Source of the DNA: an uncultured Clostridia bacterium
GTDB taxonomy: Bacteria; Bacillota; Clostridia; Christensenellales; Pumilibacteraceae
Direction of reading: 5' to 3'
DNA: 39,855 nt
NCBI GenBank assembly: GCA_947589465.1
Contig: CANQAE010000010.1
Span: forward strand, 1 to 39,855
Shown here: in pieces, positions 27,923 to 35,448 of the stretch
Position numbering within the stretch: position 1 is the stretch's first letter
How the letters are laid out: every line of letters begins with the position of its first letter
The notes under the pieces: generated by a model
What the model was told of the DNA's origin: nothing
Database searches by the model: none
What the model saw: only the letters and a program-made list of their open reading frames with translations
Position numbers and translations under genes: made by a program

Positions 27923-29278
27923 ATGGCTAAATCGTCTAACTCGCAAATCTACGATCTTATCGGCACAATTACGGACGAACGCTCTTTTGTGGAAACTCTC
28001 ACACTCGTTCAGGGCAAATCTTCATTGCTTGAACCTGCGGGCGAGGGAGTTGTAAGCGGATTTGCAACAATCAACGATATTCAAGTGGGCATATTTGCCA
28101 ACAATTTCGAAGTTATGTCGGGCAGTATAGGCAAAAAAAGCGCCAAAAAAATATCGAAATGCGTTGAGGACGCCATAAAAATGAATGTTCCAATAATCGG
28201 CATTTTGGATACATCGGGCGCGCGTTTTGCGGAAGGAATAAAGGCAATGGAGGGTTACGGCGGCATAATCAAGGCGATGAACCTTGCGTTCGGCAAGATC
28301 CCCACAATTATAGTACTCAAAGGCAATTGTTACGGAATGGCAAGTTATGTTTCCGCTTGTTGCGATTGCTGTCTTGCGTTCGAAGGCGCTCGACTTGCTA
28401 CGTCGAGTCCGCTCATCCTCGCGTCCGTCGCGAAAGCGGATGAAGCCAAAGTCGGCACTGCCGAAGTTCATTCGAAGGAAAGCGGCATAGTGTCGGCTGT
28501 CGTAAAAGACGGAGATGACCTCAAACGAAAGATCACAGATATTCTCGGCTATCTTCTCGAACCCGAAACCGAAAGCGCGGACGACGCAAACAGAGTATGC
28601 GTTTCGCTCAAAGGCGACAGCAAAATCGAAGAAGTCATAGACGAAGTATTTGACAAAGGCTCGTTTTTCGAACTCAAAGCCGCCTATGCGCGTGAAGCGA
28701 AAGTCGGGTTTGCCCGTCTTAACGGCATATCGGTGGGCGTGGTCGCGAACAATTCGGCGGTAAACGACAAGTTGACTGCAAAAGGGGCGCGTAAGATAGC
28801 GGACTTTTTGACGACTTGCATAAGTTTCTCTCTTCCGATAGTCAATCTCGTAGATTGCGCCGGTGCCGAAAACAATCTCGCCGCCGAAAACGATTCTCTT
28901 ATCAGGGATATAAGCGACATGATGTACTGCTACAATGCCGCCGAAAATGCAAAGATATCGGTTATTGTCGGCAAGGCAATCGGACTCGGTTACGTAGCGT
29001 TTTCTTCAAAGCGTACCGTCGATTATACGATAGCCTGGGAAAGCGCGTATGTCGGCTTGCTTGACAGCGTAGCCGCCGCAGATCTTATTTACGCAGACGA
29101 AATCGCAAAGGCGGCGGACAAGGAAAAGGCGGAACGCGAATTTGCGAAGGAATACGCCGAGGAGAACGGAAGCGCGACGACGGTCGCCGAAAGCGGTTAT
29201 ATCGACAATGTTATTTTGCCGTCGCTTACAAGGCAGTATCTGATCGCCGCTACAATGATGTACGGAGCAAAAAGATAA
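27923..29278 (+). CDS. Carboxyl transferase domain protein (12S/MmdA-like), divergent
   Basis: A 451-residue protein with two crotonase-like carboxyltransferase halves. It resembles the alpha subunit of methylmalonyl-CoA decarboxylase and the 12S transcarboxylase subunit but is shorter than their usual 500-520 residues. Conserved features: S-G-A-R-F-A-E-G (98-105) and G-T-A-E-V-H-S-K-E-S-G (178-188). The usual G-G oxyanion pairs are changed: N-C-Y-G-M-A-S (135-141) and K-A-I-G-L-G-Y (351-357), and the usual D-x-P-G-F motif is V-D-C-A-G-A-E-N-N (310-318). The substrate therefore may not be methylmalonyl-CoA. It starts at ATG 27923 behind GGAGG and heads a five-gene sodium-pump operon. Confidence 0.85.
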   Translation: MAKSSNSQIYDLIGTITDERSFVETLTLVQGKSSLLEPAGEGVVSGFATINDIQVGIFANNFEVMSGSIGKKSAKKISKCVEDAIKMNVPIIGILDTSGARFAEGIKAMEGYGGIIKAMNLAFGKIPTIIVLKGNCYGMASYVSACCDCCLAFEGARLATSSPLILASVAKADEAKVGTAEVHSKESGIVSAVVKDGDDLKRKITDILGYLLEPETESADDANRVCVSLKGDSKIEEVIDEVFDKGSFFELKAAYAREAKVGFARLNGISVGVVANNSAVNDKLTAKGARKIADFLTTCISFSLPIVNLVDCAGAENNLAAENDSLIRDISDMMYCYNAAENAKISVIVGKAIGLGYVAFSSKRTVDYTIAWESAYVGLLDSVAAADLIYADEIAKAADKEKAEREFAKEYAEENGSATTVAESGYIDNVILPSLTRQYLIAATMMYGAKR

Positions 29279-29622
29279 TGGATTTCATTTTATCGAGTTT
29301 TGACAATATAAATTTCGGCGAGGCGCTGCTTTTTATGGTGATCGGCATGGTCATAATAATCGCCGTGCTATCAATACTTGTCGGCTTGCTGTACGCGATA
29401 AGATATATCGTCGCCGCGATCGAAAAGCCCAAAAAGGCAAAACAGCAGGTAGACGAACCTGTACCCGTCGAAGACGTTGATGTGACGGATGAAGAAACGG
29501 TAGCCGCCGTCACCGCGGCAATAATGTGCATTTTGCAAGAAGAACAAAAGGACGGGACGGTCGTTCCGCCATTCAAAATAAAAAAAATCAAACATATCGC
29601 CAACGGAGGTTTTTATGCGTAA
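29278..29622 (+). CDS. Sodium-pump decarboxylase gamma subunit (OadG family)
   Basis: A 114-residue small membrane protein. One membrane helix (about 14-40), a charged linker with K-P-K-K-A-K, and the OadG C-terminal pattern D-E-E-T-V-A-A-V-T-A-A-I. In known pumps this subunit holds the alpha and beta subunits together. The start overlaps the previous stop by one base (TAATG); the end overlaps the biotin carrier gene by 8 bp. Confidence 0.85.
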   Translation: MDFILSSFDNINFGEALLFMVIGMVIIIAVLSILVGLLYAIRYIVAAIEKPKKAKQQVDEPVPVEDVDVTDEETVAAVTAAIMCILQEEQKDGTVVPPFKIKKIKHIANGGFYA

Positions 29623-29977
29623 ATTCAATGTAAATGTAAACGGAAAGTCCTATTATGTGGAAATAGAAGAAGCGGGCGAGGCAAGTTCTCCCGCAGTTAT
29701 ACCTATGACTATGCCGTCTGCGCCGACAGTGGCGCAAGTCAAGCCGACCGTTTCCGCTCCTGCGGACGGAACGCCCGTAGTTGCGCCCATGCCGGGACAA
29801 ATTCTCGACTTTTCGGTTTCGAACGGCGCGACCGTAAAGAAAGGCGACAAGATACTCATTCTCGAAGCCATGAAAATGGAAAACGAGATTGTCGCTTCGG
29901 CTGACGGAGTTGTCAATTTTGTCGTTAAGAAAGGCGATAATGTCGATTCGGGCGCTAAACTTGCTTATATAAAATAG
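29615..29977 (+). CDS. Biotin carrier subunit of the decarboxylase
   Basis: A 120-residue protein: an N-terminal segment (1-20), a flexible Pro/Ala/Val-rich linker (about 25-55), then a biotinyl domain (about 56-120) with E-A-M-K-M-E-N; Lys87 is the expected biotin site. It would carry the carboxyl group between the carboxyltransferase and the membrane subunit. GGAGG lies within the end of the gamma gene. It matches MmdC and the 1.3S subunit in size and linker style. A biotin ligase is needed in trans and is not in the window. Confidence 0.93.
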   Translation: MRKFNVNVNGKSYYVEIEEAGEASSPAVIPMTMPSAPTVAQVKPTVSAPADGTPVVAPMPGQILDFSVSNGATVKKGDKILILEAMKMENEIVASADGVVNFVVKKGDNVDSGAKLAYIK

Positions 29978-29994
29978 AGGCGGAGAGGTAATTT

Positions 29995-31173
29995 ATGTTT
30001 ATTTCTGCCATAAGATGGGGCGACGCTCTTATAGAGTTATGGGAAAGCACCGGAATTTATGCCATGTTTCAGGGCGACGGCTGGAAAAACGTCATTATGA
30101 TAGTTATAGCCTTGGTGCTTTTTTACCTTGCCATCGCAAAGAAGTTCGAGCCCCTTTTGTTGGTGCCTATCGCATTTGGTATGTTGCTTATCAATATTCC
30201 TGGCGCCAAAGAGCAACTCTATCAAAGTCCCGAAGGCGAAGAAGGGCTGCTGTACATTTTGTCGCAAGGCGTAAATAAGGTTATTTATCCGCCGCTCATC
30301 TTCCTCGGAATAGGTGCAATGACCGATTTCGGTCCGCTTATCGCCAACCCAAAGAGTTTGCTTATAGGCGGCGCGGCTCAGATAGGCGTGTTCTTGACTT
30401 TCGCGGTTGCCGCATTGCTCGTCGAACCCGAATTTGCCGCCGCAATAGGCATGATAGGCGGTGCGGACGGTCCTACCGCCATTTATGTGGCGACGCAAAT
30501 GGAAAAGGCGGCGGGAAAAATAGGAGAGTACGTTCCCATAATCGCGGTAGCGGCATACTCTTATATGGCGCTTATCCCCATAATACAACCGCCCTTTATG
30601 AAGTTGCTCACAACGAAAAAGGAGCGACAGATCAGGATGAAACAACTTCGCACAGTTAGCAAGAAGGAAAAGATAATTTTCCCGATAGCCGTTACATTGC
30701 TTTGCGGTATAATTCTTCCGTCGGCATTGCCGCTCCTCGGTATGTTGATGCTCGGCAATTTGTTTAAGGAATGTCTTGTCACCGACAGATTGAAAGAAAC
30801 CGCAAGCAACGCTATGATGAATATAATCACTATTTTGCTCGGCGTTTGCGTAGGCGCGAAAGCGCAAGGTTCGTCGTTCCTTACCTGGACGTCGCTCGCG
30901 GTTATAGGCGGCGGACTTATCGCCTTTATCGCAGGTACGTGCGGCGGAATACTTATGGTCAAGTTTATGAACCTTTTCAGCAAAGAAAAGATGAATCCGC
31001 TCATCGGTTCGGCGGGCGTTTCCGCTGTGCCTATGGCGGCGCGCGTTTCGCAGAAAGAGGGTCAAAAAGAGGTCCCCGACAACTACTTGCTTATGCATGC
31101 AATGGGACCAAACGTAGCAGGCGTAATCGGTTCGGCAGTTGCCGCAGGTGTATTGCTTGCGATATTCGCTTAA
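29995..31173 (+). CDS. Na+-translocating decarboxylase beta subunit (OadB/MmdB)
   Basis: A 392-residue polytopic membrane protein. Family motifs are G-I-G-A-M-T-D-F-G-P-L-I-A-N-P (about 105-119), the G-G-A-D-G-P-T segment (155-161) with the Na+-linked Asp158, N-P-L-I-G-S-A-G-V-S-A-V-P-M-A-A-R-V, and the C-terminal H-A-M-G-P-N-V-A-G. It decarboxylates carboxybiotin and exports Na+, turning decarboxylation energy into a sodium gradient. It follows the biotin carrier by 17 bp with GGAGAGG as the ribosome site. Confidence 0.96.
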   Translation: MFISAIRWGDALIELWESTGIYAMFQGDGWKNVIMIVIALVLFYLAIAKKFEPLLLVPIAFGMLLINIPGAKEQLYQSPEGEEGLLYILSQGVNKVIYPPLIFLGIGAMTDFGPLIANPKSLLIGGAAQIGVFLTFAVAALLVEPEFAAAIGMIGGADGPTAIYVATQMEKAAGKIGEYVPIIAVAAYSYMALIPIIQPPFMKLLTTKKERQIRMKQLRTVSKKEKIIFPIAVTLLCGIILPSALPLLGMLMLGNLFKECLVTDRLKETASNAMMNIITILLGVCVGAKAQGSSFLTWTSLAVIGGGLIAFIAGTCGGILMVKFMNLFSKEKMNPLIGSAGVSAVPMAARVSQKEGQKEVPDNYLLMHAMGPNVAGVIGSAVAAGVLLAIFA

Positions 31174-31197
31174 TTTTGGGAGGTTTTGGAGGCTGAT

Positions 31198-32595
31198 ATG
31201 GCAAAAGTAAAAATTATGGAAACGATCCTTCGCGATGCGCACCAATCACAGGCTGCAACGCGAATGACTTTGGAGGAGATGTTGCCCGCGGCGCCGCTAC
31301 TCGACAAAGCCGGCTTTTACGCTTTGGAAATGTGGGGCGGAGCGACTTTCGATTCATGCCTTCGTTATCTTAACGAGGACCCGTGGGACAGATTGAGAGC
31401 ATTGCGCAAAGCCTTGCCCAATTCCAAACTCCAAATGCTTTTCCGCGGACAAAATATTTTAGGGTACAAACATTACGCCGACGATGTTGTGGACGAATTC
31501 TGCAAGTTGTCCATAAAAAACGGCATAGACATAATCAGGATCTTCGACGCGCTCAACGATCCGCGAAACGTAAAACAGGCGATCGTCAGCACGAAAAAAT
31601 ACGGCGGCACGGTGGAGGCGGCTTTCAGTTATACCACGAGCAAAGTTCATACGATAGATTATTTCGTAGATCTCGCAACCGAATATCAAAAGATGGGTGC
31701 GGATATAATTTGTATAAAGGATATGGCAAATCTTTTGCTTCCGTACGACGCTTACGAACTTGTTTCGCGTTTGAAAGAAAAGATCAAGTTGCCGATACAT
31801 TTGCATACGCACAATACTGCGGGCACAGGCGATATGACCAATCTTAAAGCCATCGAAGCGGGCTGCGATATAGTCGATACGGCGTTATCTCCGCTCGGCG
31901 GCGGTACTTCGCAACCTACGACCGAGTCGCTCGTCGCTACGCTTAAAGGTACTCAATACGATACGGGAATAAAACTCGAAGATCTTAACGAACTTACGAA
32001 ATATTTCAATAAAGTTGCCGCGCGACTTGCCGCAGACGGATTTTTAAGCCCGAAAGTATTGAAAGTTGACGTCAACGCGCTTATTTATCAAGTGCCGGGC
32101 GGTATGCTCAGCAACCTCATAAGCCAACTCAAACAGCAGGGCGCAGAGGACAGATTGCTTGAAGTTTTGGAAGAAGTTCCCAGAGTGAGAGCGGACCTCG
32201 GTTATCCGCCGCTCGTAACGCCGTCCAGCCAGATCGTCGGCACGCAGTCGGTGCTTAACGTCATCAGCGGCGAACGTTACAAGATGGCGACCAAGGAAAC
32301 GAAAGGTATGTTGCTCGGCGAGTACGGCAAATTGCCTGTCGAGCCAAATCCCGAAGTTGTCAAGAAGGTCATAGGCGACGCGCCGCGAATCACTTGTCGA
32401 CCTGCGGATAGACTCGAACCCGAACTTGACAAGTACAGGAAAGAGATTGACAAATACATTCAGCAGGAAGAAGACGTTCTTACTTACGCTTTGTTCCCGC
32501 AACTTGCGATCCCGTTCTTCCAACGCAGGCTTGCAAGACAAAAGGGCATAGATACGACAATATTCAAAAAAGACAGTATGGTACATCCTATTTGA
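31198..32595 (+). CDS. Oxaloacetate decarboxylase alpha / 5S transcarboxylase-like subunit
   Basis: A 465-residue HMG-lyase-like TIM-barrel carboxyltransferase with a conserved C-terminal domain but no biotin domain. Seen: E-T-I-L-R-D-A-H-Q-S (8-17), M-W-G-G-A-T-F-D, L-F-R-G-Q-N, I-R-I-F-D-A-L-N-D, C-I-K-D-M-A with Lys174 (carbamylated in this family), and metal ligands in H-L-H-T-H-N-T-A-G. It moves a carboxyl group between biotin and pyruvate/oxaloacetate. It must use the separate carrier encoded at 29615. ATG 31198 follows GGAGG; a TTG at 31186 is less likely. Confidence 0.93.
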   Translation: MAKVKIMETILRDAHQSQAATRMTLEEMLPAAPLLDKAGFYALEMWGGATFDSCLRYLNEDPWDRLRALRKALPNSKLQMLFRGQNILGYKHYADDVVDEFCKLSIKNGIDIIRIFDALNDPRNVKQAIVSTKKYGGTVEAAFSYTTSKVHTIDYFVDLATEYQKMGADIICIKDMANLLLPYDAYELVSRLKEKIKLPIHLHTHNTAGTGDMTNLKAIEAGCDIVDTALSPLGGGTSQPTTESLVATLKGTQYDTGIKLEDLNELTKYFNKVAARLAADGFLSPKVLKVDVNALIYQVPGGMLSNLISQLKQQGAEDRLLEVLEEVPRVRADLGYPPLVTPSSQIVGTQSVLNVISGERYKMATKETKGMLLGEYGKLPVEPNPEVVKKVIGDAPRITCRPADRLEPELDKYRKEIDKYIQQEEDVLTYALFPQLAIPFFQRRLARQKGIDTTIFKKDSMVHPI

Positions 32596-33809
32596 TGAGA
32601 GTTGCAATTATCGGCGGCGGGGCAAGCGGTTTGTTTGCCGCCGCCGTTATCAGTGAATACGCTTCGGTTACGATTTTCGAGCGCAACGAAAAGGCGGGCA
32701 AAAAGATTTACATCACCGGCAAGGGCAGGTGTAATTTTACCAATTTGTGTTCGACTTCCGAATTTCTCGGTTCGGTCGTAAACGGGAACAAATTCCTTTT
32801 CAGCGCAATAAACGCATTTCCTCCGCAAAAAGCGGTGGATTTTTTCGAAGAACGGGGACTGAAAAGCGTTGTTGAGCGCGGCAATCGCGTTTTTCCGCTA
32901 TCCAACAAGGCGAGCGACGTAACTGCTACGCTCGTAAAAACCATTGAACGTAACGGCGGGAAAATCGTTTACGACGCGCGGGTCGAAAGCGTCGATTTCG
33001 AGAGCGGCGTTTTTGTTGTGCGCCACGGGTCAAAAGTCGAAGAATTCGACAAACTCATTCTCGCGACAGGCGGGAAGTCGTATCCTTCGACGGGAAGCAC
33101 GGGCGACGGATATGTATTCGCCGCGAAAATGGGACACAATATCGTGGAACCTCGACCTGCGCTTTGTCCCATTAATCTCGTCGAGAACGTTTCGTCTTTG
33201 CAAGGGCTATCGCTCAAAAACGTCCGCGCAACCGTGAATTTCGACCGAAAAAAGGCAAGCGAATTCGGTGAAATGCTGTTTACCGATCGCGGAGTAAGCG
33301 GTCCTATCATACTTACGCTGTCGTCGCTCATATGCAGGGCGAAAGGTAAATGCACGCTTTCGATAGATTTGAAGCCCGCTTTGAGTTATGACGAACTCGA
33401 CAAGCGTATTTTGCGCGATTTCGATATCAATAAAAACAGAAATTACAAAAACAGCCTCGACGCGCTCTTGCCCAAAAGCCTAATTCCGTATATAATCGAC
33501 CGCAGCGGGATAGAACGCGACAAAAAAGTTTGTTTCGTTACCAAGGAAGAAAGGGCATCTTTGGTGAATTTACTCAAAAATCTTACTTTTACGGTTGACA
33601 GTTTGGAAAAAATAGATTATGCTATAATAACGAGCGGTGGCGTCGATCTGAAACAGGTTAATCCAAAGACCATGGAGAGTAAACTCGTTCACGGTCTGTA
33701 TATAATCGGGGAGTTGCTTGACGTAGACGCATTGACGGGCGGATTCAATTTGCATATTGCGTGGGCTACCGCCTATGCCGCCGCAAAACATTTGGGAGAA
33801 GGATCATGA
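32595..33809 (+). CDS. NAD(P)/FAD-dependent oxidoreductase, HI0933/BaiN family
   Basis: A 404-residue flavoprotein. N-terminal dinucleotide-binding motif I-I-G-G-G-A-S-G-L-F-A-A (5-16), the family motif K-A-G-K-K-I-Y-I-T-G-K-G-R-C-N-F-T-N (about 36-53), A-T-G-G-K-S-Y-P-S-T-G-S-T-G-D-G, and the C-terminal E-L-L-D-V-D-A-L-T-G-G-F-N-L-H-I-A-W-A. The cellular role of most members is not known. The start TGATG overlaps the previous stop, so it may be read on the same transcript as the decarboxylase. It also leads the aroH-cmk-plsC-ispH run, a frequent clostridial arrangement. Confidence 0.92.
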   Translation: MRVAIIGGGASGLFAAAVISEYASVTIFERNEKAGKKIYITGKGRCNFTNLCSTSEFLGSVVNGNKFLFSAINAFPPQKAVDFFEERGLKSVVERGNRVFPLSNKASDVTATLVKTIERNGGKIVYDARVESVDFESGVFVVRHGSKVEEFDKLILATGGKSYPSTGSTGDGYVFAAKMGHNIVEPRPALCPINLVENVSSLQGLSLKNVRATVNFDRKKASEFGEMLFTDRGVSGPIILTLSSLICRAKGKCTLSIDLKPALSYDELDKRILRDFDINKNRNYKNSLDALLPKSLIPYIIDRSGIERDKKVCFVTKEERASLVNLLKNLTFTVDSLEKIDYAIITSGGVDLKQVNPKTMESKLVHGLYIIGELLDVDALTGGFNLHIAWATAYAAAKHLGEGS

Positions 33810-34150
33810 AGGCTTTACGCGGAGCCGTGAATCTCGATTGCGATACGGAAGGCGAAGTGTCGTTGCGAACTCGCCAACTTTTCGATGAGATCTTCGAGAA
33901 AAACGATATCGCATTGGGCGACATAGTTTGTATAATATTCTCGCTTACCGAGGACATTACGTCGGCTTATCCCGCCGCGGTGTTCAGGCGTGAATTTTCT
34001 TCGGACGTGCCGCTATTTGAATGTGCCGAGCCGAAAATAAAAAACTCCGCGCCTCTTATGATACGCGTGCTTATGCTTCACGACGGTAAGACTAACTGCC
34101 ACGTATATTTGCGCGACGCAAAAAATTTAAGAAAGGATTTGAAATTATGA
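33806..34150 (+). CDS. aroH: Monofunctional chorismate mutase, AroH type
   Basis: A 114-residue chorismate mutase that turns chorismate into prephenate for Phe and Tyr synthesis. Active-site residues of the Bacillus trimer are in place: R-G-A near the start, Glu in C-A-E-P-K, Arg in I-R-V-L-M, and Tyr in H-V-Y-L. It is a little shorter than Bacillus AroH (127). It overlaps the gene on each side by 4 bp (ATGA), so it is embedded in a nucleotide and lipid operon rather than an aromatic one. Confidence 0.93.
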   Translation: MKALRGAVNLDCDTEGEVSLRTRQLFDEIFEKNDIALGDIVCIIFSLTEDITSAYPAAVFRREFSSDVPLFECAEPKIKNSAPLMIRVLMLHDGKTNCHVYLRDAKNLRKDLKL

Positions 34151-34806
34151 ACATAGCGATCGACGGACCGAGCGGTGCGGGCAAAAGCACCATAGCGAAA
34201 ATTCTCGCAAAAAATCTCGGTATAACTTATCTCGATACCGGCGCAATGTACCGCGCGTTGGGACTCAAAGCATATTTATGCGGCGTTTCGCCTTGCGACG
34301 AAGACGCGGTGAAGCAACTTTTGACTTCTACCGTAATAGACGTGGGGGCGGGCGAAAACGGAACGGTCGTCTTTTTGGACGGGAAAGACGTTTCTTTGGA
34401 TATAAGAAAGAACAATATTTCGAAAATGGCGAGTGACATTTCGGCGTTGCAAAGCGTACGTATATATATGGTCGCGCTCCAACAAAAGATTGCCGCGTCA
34501 AAAGACTCCGTTCTCGACGGACGGGACATAGGAACGGTGGTTTTGCCTGATGCCGAGTTCAAATTCTTTTTGACGGCTTCGGCTGAGGTCAGGGCGCACA
34601 GGCGTTATCTCGAACTGCTTTCGCGCGGCGAAAATTGCAATGAGGCAGATATTCTGCGTGACATAATCAGTAGAGATTACAACGATTCGCACCGAAAATT
34701 CTCGCCTCTCAAAAAAGCGGACGACGCGATCGAAATAGATACCACAGATCTCGACATAGACGGCGTTGAAAATAAGATAATGAATATTATCAAGGAAAAG
34801 AAATGA
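34147..34806 (+). CDS. cmk: Cytidylate kinase
   Basis: A 219-residue (d)CMP kinase. P-loop I-D-G-P-S-G-A-G-K-S-T (4-14), L-D-T-G-A-M-Y-R-A (about 30-38), D-G-R-D-I-G-T-V-V (about 124-132) and the R-R-Y-L-E-L segment fit the family. It supplies CDP for nucleic acids and for phospholipid precursors. The ATGA overlaps on both sides tie it to aroH and plsC; the order cmk-plsC-ispH-S1 is typical of clostridia. Confidence 0.98.
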   Translation: MNIAIDGPSGAGKSTIAKILAKNLGITYLDTGAMYRALGLKAYLCGVSPCDEDAVKQLLTSTVIDVGAGENGTVVFLDGKDVSLDIRKNNISKMASDISALQSVRIYMVALQQKIAASKDSVLDGRDIGTVVLPDAEFKFFLTASAEVRAHRRYLELLSRGENCNEADILRDIISRDYNDSHRKFSPLKKADDAIEIDTTDLDIDGVENKIMNIIKEKK

Positions 34807-35444
34807 GATTTTACAATTTCGCAAGAGGTTTGGTCGGCTGGATAGTCAAACTCATCTATCCCGTCAAAATCATAGGGAACAAAGAGAATATTCCCAAAGA
34901 CGGAAAAGTCGTGCTTATAAGCAATCATTTGAGTTTTCGGGACATTCCCGTCCTCATTGTGCGATTTCCCGGTTACAGGCATTTTCTCGCCAAAAAAGAG
35001 TTCACCAAAAACAGATTGGTGAAATGGTTCTTCACGAAGATGGGCGTTTTTTTCGTCGATAGGAACAACCTCGATCTTAACGCCGTAAGAACGGGCGTCA
35101 ATTATTTGAAGAACAACGAGGGCATTGCGCTTTTTCCCGAAGGGACGCGCAACAGAACTGACGAACATTTGCAGCAAATCAAAGGCGGCGCGGCTATGTT
35201 CGCGATAAAAGGTCAGGCGCCGCTCGTGCCCGTCATTTTCCAGCGTAAAATAAGACCTTTCAGGCGCACCTACATTTATGTGGGCGAAAAGATAGATCTG
35301 TCCCAATTTTACGGCGGCAGGTTCGACGCCGAGAAACTCGAAAGCGCGAGCAAAATAATCGGCGACGAGATGGAAAAGGACAAAGAATATATAGACGCTT
35401 TCGTTGCAGACAAAAAGCGCAAAAACAAACAATTGAAGGAGTAG
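34803..35444 (+). CDS. plsC: 1-acyl-sn-glycerol-3-phosphate acyltransferase
   Basis: A 213-residue membrane-bound acyltransferase making phosphatidic acid. Motif I is N-H-L-S-F-R-D (41-47, catalytic His and Asp), motif II region F-F-V-D-R, motif III F-P-E-G-T-R-N-R, and motif IV P-L-V-P-V. The first 20 residues form a hydrophobic membrane-associated part. It overlaps cmk by 4 bp. Family and context agree. Confidence 0.95.
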   Translation: MRFYNFARGLVGWIVKLIYPVKIIGNKENIPKDGKVVLISNHLSFRDIPVLIVRFPGYRHFLAKKEFTKNRLVKWFFTKMGVFFVDRNNLDLNAVRTGVNYLKNNEGIALFPEGTRNRTDEHLQQIKGGAAMFAIKGQAPLVPVIFQRKIRPFRRTYIYVGEKIDLSQFYGGRFDAEKLESASKIIGDEMEKDKEYIDAFVADKKRKNKQLKE

Positions 35445-35448
35445 AATT

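Noticed and set aside
30037..31245. 402-codon open frame on the - strand opposite the decarboxylase beta subunit gene
   Set aside because: It mirrors a well-conserved membrane protein gene and its product has no recognisable motif.
33595..33628. TTGACA ... TGC-TATAAT promoter inside the flavoprotein gene, ahead of aroH-cmk
   Set aside because: The -10 is perfect and extended but the spacer is 22 bp, and no -35 lies at 16-18 bp. At best a weak extended -10 promoter.
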